Below, one piece after another: positions 16,491 through 24,767 of a DNA stretch of 64,000 nt (within the stretch, counting starts at the first letter, position 1; each line of letters starts with the position of its first letter). Made by a program: the position numbers and the translations under genes. This DNA comes from Halorhabdus tiamatea SARL4B (GTDB lineage Archaea > Halobacteriota > Halobacteria > Halobacteriales > Haloarculaceae): assembly GCF_000470655.1 (NCBI RefSeq), contig NC_021921.1:558001-622000 (forward strand), given 5' to 3'. Under the pieces are notes generated by a model, which saw only the letters and a list, made by a program, of their open reading frames with translations, was not told the DNA's origin and did not search any database.

Positions 16491-16783
16491 CAGATTCTCC
16501 CGAGGTCTCGTTCGAGGTCATCGGTCGAATAGCCCACGTCGATCCCCTCTTCGGCGGCGAGGGTCACCATTTCGACGTACGGGACGTCCGCAATTTCAGC
16601 CGCCCGACGGATCGTCAACTCGTGGTTTCGTAGTCCGTCGAGTGCTTTCTCCCGTCGCCACTCGTCGAGTCCGTCCCTGATGAGCCGCCGAAGCACCTCC
16701 GATCTGTCGGCGGTCAGTTCCGCCTCAAGTTCTGCGAGCAACTCCTCGTCGTCTTCGGGAATACGCGTCGTGACGGTCTTCAT
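16490..16783 (-). CDS. UPF0175/ribbon-helix-helix putative antitoxin
   Basis: A 97-residue protein with an N-terminal ribbon-helix-helix-like DNA-binding segment (KTVTTRIPEDDEELLAELE, then RSEVLRRLIRDGLDEW). A UPF0175-like C-terminal region (TIRRAAEIADVPYVEMVTLA) follows, which usually clamps a DUF3368 PIN toxin. It is the first gene of the pair. A perfect inverted repeat lies 16 bp upstream, over the likely TATA box, as expected for autoregulation. Confidence 0.82.
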   Translation of the reverse strand: MKTVTTRIPEDDEELLAELEAELTADRSEVLRRLIRDGLDEWRREKALDGLRNHELTIRRAAEIADVPYVEMVTLAAEEGIDVGYSTDDLERDLGRI

Positions 16784-16798
16784 CGTTACAAAAACATA

Positions 16799-16824
16799 CG
16801 TTACGATACGATATAATCGTAACG
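16799..16824 (-). promoter_or_regulatory. Inverted-repeat operator over the toxin-antitoxin promoter
   Basis: CGTTACGA at 16799-16806 and TCGTAACG at 16817-16824 form a perfect 8-bp inverted repeat with a 10-bp spacer, about two DNA turns between half-site centres. The spacer contains the only TATA-like sequence upstream (ATTATATCG on the minus strand, about 16810-16818). A third CGTTAC lies at 16784-16789, next to the start codon. The geometry fits a ribbon-helix-helix antitoxin repressing its own promoter. Confidence 0.65.
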
Positions 16825-16927
16825 GACATCGGGTAGACGACGGCTCATGTCGAGACGGGAGCCTCCGAGAGTTGGGGGGAGATGTCCGAACAAGAGCCAG
16901 ACAGTCAGCCAGAGAACAGATGGCGTG

Positions 16928-18418
16928 CTACACCAGCGCGCCGGCGGCAGCGATCGCTTCCTCGCTCGCGAACCCGAAGGCCGGAAGGAGCAACACCGTC
17001 ACGACCGCCGCGACGATGATGGCGGTGTACAGCCCGATCGGGTAGGATTCGATCTCGAAGTCCTGGGTCGGCTCCTCGAACCACAGCGCCTTGACGACCC
17101 GCGAATAGTAGAACAGGCTCAGGGCACTGGCGATCGCACCGACCGCAGCCAGCCACCACAGGCCCGCGCCGACGGCCGCGCCGAAGAGGACGTACTTCGA
17201 GAGGAAGCCCGCCCCGACGGGGAGGCCGGCGAGGCTGAACAGGAAGACGGTCATCGCCACGGCGGCGACCGGCGCTTCCCGTGCCAGCCCGTTGTAGTCC
17301 TCGAACGTCCGGCCGACGTCCCAGTACTCCGCGAGGCCGACGAACAGGAACGCGCCGGTGTTCATGAACCCGTAGACCAGCAGGTGGAGCATGCCGGCCC
17401 CGAGCACCAGGCTGTCGTCACCGTGACCGGTCAGTGCCGCGAGCGCGATCAGGACGTACCCGGCGTGGCCGATCGACGAATAGGCGAGCATCCGCTTGAC
17501 ATTGTTCTGGGTCGCAGCGGCGAAGTTCCCCAGCACCATCGTGGCGACCGCCAGGATCTGAAAGAGGAGCAGCCAGTCGATGGTGCCGCTGATCAGGTCA
17601 TGGGGGAACGCCGTCGTGAAGAGCCGGAAGGCGAGCACGAATCCAGCGGCCTTCGACGCCGAGGAGAGGAACGCCGAGATCGGCGTCGGCGCGCCCTCGT
17701 AGGCCTCGGGTGCCCAGAAGTGGAAGGGGACGCTCGCGGTCTTGAAGGCGACGCCGCCGGCGACCATCACGACGCCGACGCCCAGAATGCCGGCCGGGGC
17801 ATCGGACACCGCCGCGGCGACCTCGGTGAACGCGAGGTGGCCCGTCGCGACGTAGACCAGGCTGATCCCGTAGACGAAGATCGCCGAGGACAGCGCACCG
17901 ACGAGGAAGTACTTCAGCCCGCCCTCGACGCTGCCCTTGTTGTCCTTCAGCGAGGCCACCAGCGCGTAGGAGGGGAGACTCGCCAGCTCCAGCGCGAGCA
18001 GTGCCGTCGCGAAGCTGTTGACCGCGCCCAAAAGCGTCATCCCAGTCGCTGCGAGAAAGACCAGCGAGAAGTACTCCGCCCGGTAGGGCACGTCGGTGAA
18101 GTAGTCGTAACTCCCGAGGACGACCAGTGCGAGGACGCTGGCGACGATCGTCCCGAAGACGAGCGTCATCCCGTCGACGAGCAACTGGTCGCCGAACAGT
18201 TCGATCGCGGCTGGCTGACCAGTCCCGGCCGCCAGATACCAGACGTTGAACGCCAGCGCGGCGAGCGCGCCGGCCAGTCCAACGCCGGTGAGGAGACCGG
18301 TGTTCGTCGTGTCGGGTTCCGGTTCGATGCTGTCGATAATGAACAGGACCAGCGCTGTCAGCCCGAGCACCAGCGCGGGTGCGAGCGCGGCCCACTGTGG
18401 AAGTTCTATGGCTGCCAT
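16928..18418 (-). CDS. nuoN: Nuo/Fpo-type complex I subunit N
   Basis: A 496-residue antiporter-like proton-pumping subunit of the respiratory complex I relative. About 14 membrane segments are predicted. The signature broken-helix region reads PFHFWAPEAYEGAPTPISAFLS (about 237-258), with the neighbouring Lys-containing SSASKAAGF. It is the last gene of the operon; its start overlaps the nuoM stop by one base (18418). The complex in haloarchaea lacks NuoE, F and G, and this window shows none, so the electron donor is not NADH through the standard module. Confidence 0.95.
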   Translation of the reverse strand: MAAIELPQWAALAPALVLGLTALVLFIIDSIEPEPDTTNTGLLTGVGLAGALAALAFNVWYLAAGTGQPAAIELFGDQLLVDGMTLVFGTIVASVLALVVLGSYDYFTDVPYRAEYFSLVFLAATGMTLLGAVNSFATALLALELASLPSYALVASLKDNKGSVEGGLKYFLVGALSSAIFVYGISLVYVATGHLAFTEVAAAVSDAPAGILGVGVVMVAGGVAFKTASVPFHFWAPEAYEGAPTPISAFLSSASKAAGFVLAFRLFTTAFPHDLISGTIDWLLLFQILAVATMVLGNFAAATQNNVKRMLAYSSIGHAGYVLIALAALTGHGDDSLVLGAGMLHLLVYGFMNTGAFLFVGLAEYWDVGRTFEDYNGLAREAPVAAVAMTVFLFSLAGLPVGAGFLSKYVLFGAAVGAGLWWLAAVGAIASALSLFYYSRVVKALWFEEPTQDFEIESYPIGLYTAIIVAAVVTVLLLPAFGFASEEAIAAAGALV

Positions 18419-19959
18419 CAGACACCACCTCCGAGTTCGACGATGGGCGCAACCGCGTCCTGGATCATCCCGTAGAACAGGTCAGGGTGGATCCCGAGGA
18501 CGATCACCGCGGCAAGCAAGACGAGCAACGGCGCGACGTCCTGGACCGGCGCGCGGGAGAGTTCGTAGTCGGTCGCGAGGTCGAACGGCCCGAACAGCGT
18601 GCGCTGCATCGCCCACAGCAGGTAGCCGGCGACGATCACGATCCCGAACATGGCAAGCGCGGTAAACACCGGCGCGCCCGGGAGTACGCTCGATGGGAAC
18701 GCGCCGATGAAGATCAGCGCCTCCCCGATGAACCCGCTCATCAGCGGCAGGCCCATGTAGCCGAAGGCCGCGGCGACGAAGATTCCCGAAGTCACCGGCA
18801 GTCGATCCGCCAGGCCGGACATGTCGCCGACCATCCGGGTGTGCGTCTGGTTGTAGACCACGCCGACGACCATGAACATCAGCCCCGAGATGAACCCGTG
18901 GCTGATCATCTGGAAGGTCGCCCCGCCCACGCCGTGGACGGTGTAGGCGATCAACCCGAGCAGGACGTACCCCATCGACGAGATGGAGGAGTACGCGACG
19001 ATCCGCTTTAAGTCCCGCTGGGCGAGCGCGAGCATCGCGCCGTAGATGACGCTCACCACGGCGAAGATCCCGATGATCGTCGCGTTGGCCGCCGCGACAT
19101 CGGGTAACATTGTGAAGTTGAACCGCAGCAGGGCGTAGGTCCCCATCTTCAGGAGCACGCCCGCGAGCAGCACCGACACCGGCGTTGGCGCTTCGACGTG
19201 GGCGTCCGGCAGCCAGGTGTGTACCGGGACGATCGGAACCTTGACCGCGAACCCGGCGAACATCGCGAGGAAGGCCGTCGTCTTGAGCGCCTCCGGCCCC
19301 AGGCCGGCGAGTCCGTCCAGGGCACCCGGCTCCTGGAGCGCCTGGGCAACCGCCGGCAGGTCGAGGCTGGCGACACTGTCGCCCAGCCCGAACACCAGCG
19401 CGATGAAGCCGATGAACATCACCAGGCTCGCGACGTTGGTGTAGACGAAGAACTTGATCGCGGCGTACTTCCGGCGCGGGCCACCCCAGATCCCGATCAG
19501 GAAGTACATCGGGACCAGGACGACTTCCCAGAAGACGAACCACAGGAAGAAATCGAGCGCCGCGAAGACGCCCAGCAGTCCCGCCTCAAGCAGCAGGACC
19601 AGCGCGTAGAACTGCGACTCGCGCTCGTCGATCGGCGTCCAGGCCGAGACGATCGCAGCCGTCGTGAGAATCGTCGTCAGCACGAGCAGCGGCAGACTCA
19701 CGCCGTCGAGGCCGACGTGCCACTGGAGGGCGTAGGGCCCCAGATCGAACCAGGCGAGCTGAGTCTCGAAGGCGGGATTGTTCCCGAGCAGGGCGTTGCT
19801 CGCGCCGTCGAAGGCTGACCACAGGTAGAGGCTCCCGCCGAGCGGCACGAGGCTGAGGACGGCGGCGAGTTTGCCGGCGTAGCGATTCGGTGCCAGCGCG
19901 ACGACGCCGGCACCGACCAGCACGCTCACGAGGAGGGCTTCGAGTAGCATTAGAGCCAC
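18418..19959 (-). CDS. nuoM: Nuo/Fpo-type complex I subunit M
   Basis: A 513-residue antiporter-like membrane subunit that pumps protons, related to Mrp subunits. The signature HTWLPDAHVEAPTPVSVLLA region and the downstream KMGTYALLRF segment are present in the middle of the chain, with the functional Lys residues expected there. About 14 transmembrane helices are predicted. It overlaps nuoL by 10 bp upstream and nuoN by 1 bp downstream, so the three large membrane subunits are translated as a tight unit. Confidence 0.95.
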   Translation of the reverse strand: MALMLLEALLVSVLVGAGVVALAPNRYAGKLAAVLSLVPLGGSLYLWSAFDGASNALLGNNPAFETQLAWFDLGPYALQWHVGLDGVSLPLLVLTTILTTAAIVSAWTPIDERESQFYALVLLLEAGLLGVFAALDFFLWFVFWEVVLVPMYFLIGIWGGPRRKYAAIKFFVYTNVASLVMFIGFIALVFGLGDSVASLDLPAVAQALQEPGALDGLAGLGPEALKTTAFLAMFAGFAVKVPIVPVHTWLPDAHVEAPTPVSVLLAGVLLKMGTYALLRFNFTMLPDVAAANATIIGIFAVVSVIYGAMLALAQRDLKRIVAYSSISSMGYVLLGLIAYTVHGVGGATFQMISHGFISGLMFMVVGVVYNQTHTRMVGDMSGLADRLPVTSGIFVAAAFGYMGLPLMSGFIGEALIFIGAFPSSVLPGAPVFTALAMFGIVIVAGYLLWAMQRTLFGPFDLATDYELSRAPVQDVAPLLVLLAAVIVLGIHPDLFYGMIQDAVAPIVELGGGV

Positions 19960-21968
19960 CCCCCGAGCAGTGCGAAGACGACTAGCAGTGCAACGAGACC
20001 AAGCGTGACCAGCGTCGCGTAGTTGGTCACGACGCCGGACTGGATCCGGCGGACGCGCTCGCTGCCGAACAGGCTCACGCTACTGGTTGCGTTGACGATG
20101 CCGTCGACGACGCTCTGATCGAATGTGTCGGCCGCGCGGGCGATCGGTACCGTCACGCCCCGGGCCAGCCAGACCTGGTACTCGTCCTGGTAGTAGTTGT
20201 TCATGAGCAGCGTCTTGAGACCGCCGAGCCGGTCGGTGTGTTCCTCGGGATCGGCCACGGCGTAGAGTCGATAGGCGATCCCGGCACCCAGCAGGGCGAG
20301 GCCGAGCGAGACGGCCGCGCCGGCGAGGACGGTCCCGGTCTCACCCAGCGGGTTCTCGGCCGTGTAGTGAGCGTAGTCGTGGAGCAGCGTCTCGTAGTGT
20401 TCGACCGAGAGTAACTCCGTAGCGCCCCCGAGCCAGTCGTGGAGGAAGGTCAGGTGAACGCCAGTGACCTTCTCGACCGGCGCGAGATTGATCACACCGC
20501 CGACGGCCGCGAGGATTCCGAGGACGGCCAGCGGCAGTTTGACGTTCCACCGGACGCTGTGGGGATCCTCGGCCTGTTCAGTCCGGGCGTCGCCGTGGAA
20601 GGTCAACAGGACCATCCGGAAGGTGTAGAAGCCGGTGAACGCGACGGCGAGTAGCCCCATCGCGTAGCCAGCGAGCAGGAGCGGCGAACCGCCCAGCCCG
20701 TGGATCAGCGTCTCGTAGAGCACCTCGTCCTTCGACCAGAAGCCGGCGAAGGGGAAGATGCCCGCCAGCGCGAGCGACCCCGAGAGGAACGCGTAGTAAG
20801 TCACGGGCATCTTCTCCTTCAGGCCGCCCATGTCCCACATGTTCTCGTTGTGGTGCATCGCGATGATGACTGAACCGGCACCGAGGAACAGCAGCGCCTT
20901 GAAGATCGCGTGGGTGGTGAGGTGGAAGACCGCAGCGACGTACCCGCCGCCACCCAGCGCGAGCATCATGTACCCGTACTGGGAGATCGTCGAATAGGCG
21001 AGCACCTGCTTGAGTTCCTGTTTGACCAGCGCCATCGAGGCCGCAAAGAGGGCGGTGAAGCCACCGACGAGGGCGATTACGCCCAGCGCGGTCGGACTCA
21101 GCAGGTAGAAGCCGTACATCCGCGCGACGAGGTAGACACCGGCGGCTACCATCGTCGCCGCGTGGATGAGCGCCGAAACGGGGGTCGGACCCTCCATCGC
21201 GTCGGGGAGCCACGTGTGTAAGGGGAACTGGGCGGACTTGCCGATCACGCCGCCCAGCACCAGCAGGCCGGCGAGCGTGATCGCCGTCTCCGCGCCCAGG
21301 CCGTAGAACGTCTGGCCGGACTCGATGGCCTGGCGGGCCAGTTCCGGGAAGCCCTCCTCGCCGACGAACAGCCCGGTGCCGAACATCGAGAGGACCGCCA
21401 CGGTCCCGACGAGGAAGAAGTAGTCCCCGAAACGGGTCACGAGGAAGGCCTTCTTCGCCGCGCTGGCCGGGCCCGGCTCACGGAACCAGAAGCCGATCAG
21501 CAGGTACGAACACAGCCCGACGAGTTCGAAGAACATGAACGCCATCAGGAGGTTGTCCGCGAAGACAAAGGCGAGCATGCTGAAGGCGAACAGCGAGAGT
21601 TCGGCGTAGTACCGCCGGAGGCCGCCCTCGCCCTCGTCGTTCATATACCCGAGCGAGAAGACGAACACCAGCAGGGCGATCAGCGAAACGAGCGTGAGCA
21701 TCAGCGCCGAGAGCGGATCGATCAGAATGCCGAAGTGGAGACTGATCGCCCCATCGCCAGTGAGGAAGGTATAGAGTTCCGCGTGATAGGGGTCGCCGTT
21801 GGCCACGGCCACCAGCGAGAGGGCCGAGAGGACGAGCGAGCCAGCCAGCGCGGCGATGCCGGCCAGCGCGCCGCGTTTCGGCAGGTAGTTGCCGCCAAGC
21901 AACACGAGAACGAAGGCGGCCAGCGGGAGCAGTGCGATCGCCGGAGCGAAGTCGAGTATTCCTGTCAT
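19950..21968 (-). CDS. nuoL: Nuo/Fpo-type complex I subunit L
   Basis: A 672-residue antiporter-like subunit, the largest membrane subunit and the distal end of the membrane arm. The signature HTWLPDAMEGPTPVSALIHA is followed by the ATMVAAGVYLVARMY helix. The C-terminal extension holds a long region compatible with the lateral helix of NuoL, ending in hydrophobic LVALLVVFALLGGWL. It follows nuoK by one base and overlaps nuoM by 10 bp. Length is within the family range. Confidence 0.95.
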   Translation of the reverse strand: MTGILDFAPAIALLPLAAFVLVLLGGNYLPKRGALAGIAALAGSLVLSALSLVAVANGDPYHAELYTFLTGDGAISLHFGILIDPLSALMLTLVSLIALLVFVFSLGYMNDEGEGGLRRYYAELSLFAFSMLAFVFADNLLMAFMFFELVGLCSYLLIGFWFREPGPASAAKKAFLVTRFGDYFFLVGTVAVLSMFGTGLFVGEEGFPELARQAIESGQTFYGLGAETAITLAGLLVLGGVIGKSAQFPLHTWLPDAMEGPTPVSALIHAATMVAAGVYLVARMYGFYLLSPTALGVIALVGGFTALFAASMALVKQELKQVLAYSTISQYGYMMLALGGGGYVAAVFHLTTHAIFKALLFLGAGSVIIAMHHNENMWDMGGLKEKMPVTYYAFLSGSLALAGIFPFAGFWSKDEVLYETLIHGLGGSPLLLAGYAMGLLAVAFTGFYTFRMVLLTFHGDARTEQAEDPHSVRWNVKLPLAVLGILAAVGGVINLAPVEKVTGVHLTFLHDWLGGATELLSVEHYETLLHDYAHYTAENPLGETGTVLAGAAVSLGLALLGAGIAYRLYAVADPEEHTDRLGGLKTLLMNNYYQDEYQVWLARGVTVPIARAADTFDQSVVDGIVNATSSVSLFGSERVRRIQSGVVTNYATLVTLGLVALLVVFALLGGWL

Positions 21969-21969
21969 G

Positions 21970-22275
21970 TTACCACCGCATCGTCGTCGGGACGGTCACG
22001 TCGATCTCACCGAAGTTGCGATACAGGACGAGGATGATACCGATGCCGACCGCGACCTCGGCGGCAGCCAGCGCCATCACGAACAGTGCGAACACCTGTC
22101 CCGTCAGGTTGCCGTAGTGCAGCGAGAACGCGACGAAGTTGACGTTCGCTGCGTTGAGCATCAACTCGACAGACATGAGGAAGAGCAGGGCGTTCCGGCG
22201 CGTCAACACGCCGAAGACGCCGATGGCGAAAATCGCCGCCGACAGCAGGAGATACGGGAAGACACCGACCATCAC
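21970..22275 (-). CDS. nuoK: Nuo/Fpo-type complex I subunit K
   Basis: A 101-residue membrane subunit with three predicted helices. The conserved Glu in the second helix is seen in [16 protein letters not shown] (about residue 36), and a further acidic residue lies in [11 protein letters not shown] (about 72), part of the central proton path. It overlaps nuoJ2 by 4 bp. Two in-frame upstream segments are absent, so the start at 22275 is secure. Confidence 0.95.
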   Translation of the reverse strand: MMVGVFPYLLLSAAIFAIGVFGVLTRRNALLFLMSVELMLNAANVNFVAFSLHYGNLTGQVFALFVMALAAAEVAVGIGIILVLYRNFGEIDVTVPTTMRW

Positions 22276-22592
22276 TCAGCACCTCCGTCGTTCGTCGAGA
22301 GCACAGACCCGTCTTCGTCACGGGCAAGCAAGATTGCCCCGTCCAGTGCCGCATCGAGGACGACGGCGATCAGGACGAACGACACCAGAAAGCCCTCGGT
22401 GACGAGTCCGGACTGGCCGGCCATGTCGAACAGCGCGTAACCGATCCCGTCCATGACGCTGAGGCCCGACTCGAAGCCGGTCGGTTCGGGAAAGTCGGCA
22501 GTGACAAACACCGCGGCGAGGACACCAAACAGCGCGATCGCAGCTACGCCGTGGCTCGCCCGCAGGTCCGTCGCGAGACGTGGTCGGCTCAC
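22272..22592 (-). CDS. nuoJ2: Nuo/Fpo-type complex I subunit J, C-terminal half
   Basis: A 106-residue protein corresponding to the second part of NuoJ. In haloarchaea NuoJ is split into two genes, and the same arrangement is seen here. Two membrane segments are predicted ([18 protein letters not shown] and [17 protein letters not shown]) around a hydrophilic loop containing the TEGFLVSF motif. It overlaps nuoK and nuoJ1 by 4 bp each. Identification rests on position and on the split-NuoJ pattern more than on strong motifs. Confidence 0.85.
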   Translation of the reverse strand: MSRPRLATDLRASHGVAAIALFGVLAAVFVTADFPEPTGFESGLSVMDGIGYALFDMAGQSGLVTEGFLVSFVLIAVVLDAALDGAILLARDEDGSVLSTNDGGAE

Positions 22593-22861
22593 TGTGTCAC
22601 CCCGCCAGAGCCCGGATCACTTCGACGCGTCAACATGACGGCGAAGCTAATCAGGATGAGGACGCCGCCGACGTACACCAGAATTTGCATTGCGGCGACG
22701 AACGGTGCCTGGACCATGACGTAGTGGACGGCGACGCTGAGCAAGGCCACGCCGAGCAACAGCGCCGCGTGCCAGACGTCACGTACCACCACGACGCCCA
22801 GGCTGGCACCGACTGTCGTCAGTGCGAACAGCCCAAAAGCGATCAGTTCGAGTACTCCCAT
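22589..22861 (-). CDS. nuoJ1: Nuo/Fpo-type complex I subunit J, N-terminal half
   Basis: A 90-residue membrane protein corresponding to the first half of NuoJ. The conserved helix-3 segment appears as FVAAMQILVYVGGVLILISFAVML, the pi-bulge region implicated in coupling. The start was set at MGVLELIAFG (22859-22861) because eight extra upstream residues show no family resemblance. It is the first gene of the distal nuo block. Its own promoter must lie in the 239 bp upstream, because the next three genes upstream are on the opposite strand. Confidence 0.88.
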   Translation of the reverse strand: MGVLELIAFGLFALTTVGASLGVVVVRDVWHAALLLGVALLSVAVHYVMVQAPFVAAMQILVYVGGVLILISFAVMLTRRSDPGSGGVTQ

Positions 22862-22888
22862 GCTACTACCCCAATGCGCCCGCACGCC

Positions 22889-22915
22889 CTTTGAAGATTA
22901 CCTTATCGTTCAAAG
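22889..22915 (-). promoter_or_regulatory. Inverted repeat in the presumed nuoJ1 promoter
   Basis: CTTTGAA at 22889-22895 and TTCAAAG at 22909-22915 form a perfect 7-bp inverted repeat with a 13-bp AT-rich spacer. It sits 28-54 bp upstream of the nuoJ1 ATG, where a TATA box and BRE would be expected. Because the operon is broken here, this could be the secondary promoter of J1-J2-K-L-M-N, or an operator in it. The rest of 22862-23100 shows no gene. Confidence 0.4.
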
Positions 22916-23100
22916 ATTCCGGCAATTCCAACCGGTATCGCCACCACTGGTCCGTCGCCCGCCGGAAATCAGGCGGTGTAGACTGGACAACGTTTCGACA
23001 CGACTGTCTATTTTGCGGAAAACCTCAGGACACAGGGGCGTCTCTCCGAGAGCGATTACTATACCGGAGCGAACTTCAAAACAAGCATCGACGGTAGGCC

Positions 23101-23586
23101 ATGGAGATCACCGTGTTCGTCCTCCTCGCCCTGGCGTTGCTGGTCGGCGGCGTCCTCGGGAGTTTCGTGCCGATGGTCCCCGCGGGCCTGCTCTCGATCG
23201 GCGGGATCGTGGTCTACTGGTGGAGTACGGGCTACGCCACGCCCGGACCGATCGTCCTCGCTGGGTTCCTCACCGTCGGGGTACTCGTGGTCGCCGTCGA
23301 CTACCTGGCGGGCGCGATCGCCGCGAAAGCCGGTGGTGCCTCGACGCTCAGTAGCGTCGCCGGCGCGCTCGTCGGGTTCGCGCTCTTCTTTGTGCTCGGC
23401 CCGGTCGGCATCCTCCTCGGCATCACGGCCACCGTCTTCGCCCTCGAACTCTACCGGGGGCGAGCGCGGGACGAGAGTCTCAAGGCCGCCGGCTACGCCC
23501 TGGTCGGCACGCTCGGCTCGAGCGTGATGCAGTTCGTTCTGACGCTGTCGATGCTGGTGGCGTTTCTCGTCGTTCTCGTCGTCTGA
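23101..23586 (+). CDS. DUF456 family membrane protein
   Basis: A 161-residue membrane protein with about five hydrophobic helices and the DUF456 features: GSFVPMVPAGLLSIGG at about 20-35, then a Gly-rich central region and a conserved LLGITATVFALELYRGR near 118-134. Function of the family is unknown. It is transcribed opposite to the nuo genes that flank it on both sides. It interrupts what is a contiguous nuo operon in other haloarchaea (from memory). The ATG follows a 239-bp non-coding stretch shared with nuoJ1. Confidence 0.8.
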   Translation: MEITVFVLLALALLVGGVLGSFVPMVPAGLLSIGGIVVYWWSTGYATPGPIVLAGFLTVGVLVVAVDYLAGAIAAKAGGASTLSSVAGALVGFALFFVLGPVGILLGITATVFALELYRGRARDESLKAAGYALVGTLGSSVMQFVLTLSMLVAFLVVLVV

Positions 23587-23649
23587 GGGCGCGGGAAGAC
23601 ACGCACATGGGGCGCAACATGTATGGCGAGAGAGCCTGTAACATCGCGT

Positions 23650-23919
23650 ATGGCAACTGACGAGGCTCCCATGGAAACGACGGTCAGCGACCGGGGGATG
23701 GTCACGATCCCCGCGGAGCTTCGCCGGCGCCTCGACATCGAACCGGGCGACAAACTCCGGTGGGAGACCGACGAAGAGGGAACGCTTTCGGTCGAAGTCC
23801 TAAAACAGCGCTACGGCGCTTTCGACGATTTCGAGCCGATACCAATGGGTGGAGGCGGGTCCGAATCGCACGACATTGCCGGTCACGAAGACGATCCCGC
23901 ACTGTCGGAGACGAGCTGA
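23650..23919 (+). CDS. AbrB/SpoVT-type putative antitoxin
   Basis: An 89-residue swapped-hairpin AbrB-family DNA-binding protein. The fold signature VSDRGMVTIPAELRRRLDIEPGDKLRW is near 11-37, followed by an acidic tail (about 60-89) that probably wraps the toxin. ATG codons at 23623, 23650 and 23671 are all possible; 23650 was chosen as the middle one, and 23671 fits the shortest family form. The stop overlaps the PIN gene start (TGATG), the classic VapB-VapC arrangement. Confidence 0.78.
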   Translation: MATDEAPMETTVSDRGMVTIPAELRRRLDIEPGDKLRWETDEEGTLSVEVLKQRYGAFDDFEPIPMGGGGSESHDIAGHEDDPALSETS

Positions 23920-24347
23920 TGGCAGTCGCAGTTGTCGATACGGGTGTTCTCGTCGGGATGGCAGACGCTGACGACGAACACCACGACGTTGCCATGGAGA
24001 TCGTTCGTGACATGGATCATGGCGACCTCCCAACCGGCCGGGTGACAAACTACGTTGCGCTTGAAACACAGAACTGGATACAGTCCCGGAAACGTCATGA
24101 AAAGGCCGTGGAGACGTACAGACGTTTGAATCAGTCAGCTGGATTCGAGGTGCTCCACGCTGCACAAAAGGACTTTACCAACGCTATCAAGCTGTTCGAA
24201 ACTCACACAGGACTGTCGTTCGGTGATGCGACGATTGCCGCGTACATGCACCGAGCGGGGATCGAATACCTGTACTCGTTCGACGACGATTTCGACGCTA
24301 TCGAGCACATCACGCGGCTGGAAACAGCGGACGACCCGTTCGAGTGA
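23919..24347 (+). CDS. PIN-domain (VapC-like) putative toxin
   Basis: A 142-residue PIN-domain protein, a probable Mg-dependent endoribonuclease toxin. The first acidic residue is in AVVDTGVLVGMADADDEHH (Asp7), a central Glu is in NYVALETQNW (about 45), and the C-terminal acidic pair is in SFGDATIAAYM and LYSFDDDFD. It starts inside the stop of the AbrB-type antitoxin. The stop codon lies 7 bp before a tandem duplication containing a second nuoI 3' end, so this pair appears to have arrived with or beside that duplication (inference). Confidence 0.82.
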   Translation: MAVAVVDTGVLVGMADADDEHHDVAMEIVRDMDHGDLPTGRVTNYVALETQNWIQSRKRHEKAVETYRRLNQSAGFEVLHAAQKDFTNAIKLFETHTGLSFGDATIAAYMHRAGIEYLYSFDDDFDAIEHITRLETADDPFE

Positions 24348-24354
24348 TCGCCCA

Positions 24355-24767
24355 CCACCTTTTTCCCGCTCGGGTTCGCACAGAGCGCGAACCTCTCGCG
24401 GCAAAAACGTGGGCGAAAAATCGGGACCTCGCTTCGCTCGGTCCCGCGAAACGCGGCCTTCGACCGCGTATGCTTCTACTGATAATCGACTTCGCCTTCG
24501 CCTTCCCCGACCCAACTCCCCCGATCGGGTTCCCGCGACTCCAGTGGGTCGACGATCCTCCACCTTTTTACTGCGGCGGGTCGCTCGCTCCGCTCGCGAC
24601 CCCTCCTCGAAAAAGCTGGACCAAAAACACCGGGACCTCGCTTCGCTCGGTCCCGCGAAACGCGGCCTCCGGCCGCGTACGTTTCTCTACTGGTAGTCGA
24701 CTTCGCCTTCGCCTTCGCCGACCCAACTGCCACGGTCCGGCTCCCGGGACTCCAGCGGGTCGATATC
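24355..24767. repeat. Imperfect tandem duplication covering the nuoI 3' end
   Basis: Two adjacent copies, 24355-24559 and 24560-24767, share the same order of parts. Each begins CCACCTTTTT and carries a hairpin rich in GC arms, the block GGGACCTCGCTTCGCTCGGT (24423 and 24632, itself a stem with GGGACC/GGTCCC ends), a GCGGCC-type hairpin, and then a minus-strand nuoI 3' end. The right copy holds the functional nuoI end. The left copy is an orphan fragment. Copies differ at roughly 15% of positions in the coding part and more in the first 70 bp. The 339 bp between the PIN gene and nuoI contain nothing else. Confidence 0.85.
24476..24556 (-). pseudogene. Orphan second copy of the nuoI 3' end
   Basis: The minus strand reads IVDPLESREPDRGSWVGEGE and then GEVDYQ before TAG, identical in protein sequence to the last 24 residues of NuoI downstream of the DI/IV junction. 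Ten of those 24 codons differ from the functional gene, and all ten differences are synonymous third-position changes. There is no start or domain, so it cannot be functional. The pattern means the fragment evolved as part of a selected nuoI before it was stranded here. Confidence 0.85.

Noticed and set aside
16847..18475. A 542-codon open frame on the plus strand opposite nuoN.
   Set aside because: It is rich in Arg/Gly/Gln/His and lies antisense to nuoN, whose helix motifs are unmistakable. High GC keeps antisense frames open.
22822..23097. A 91-codon plus-strand frame upstream of DUF456.
   Set aside because: It starts inside nuoJ1, has no acidic bias and no domain. It looks like non-coding DNA.
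24423..24660. A CRISPR-like array, because the GGGACCTCGCTTCGCTCGGT block repeats.
   Set aside because: There are only two copies 209 bp apart with a related, not unique, spacer. It is better explained by the tandem nuoI-end duplication.
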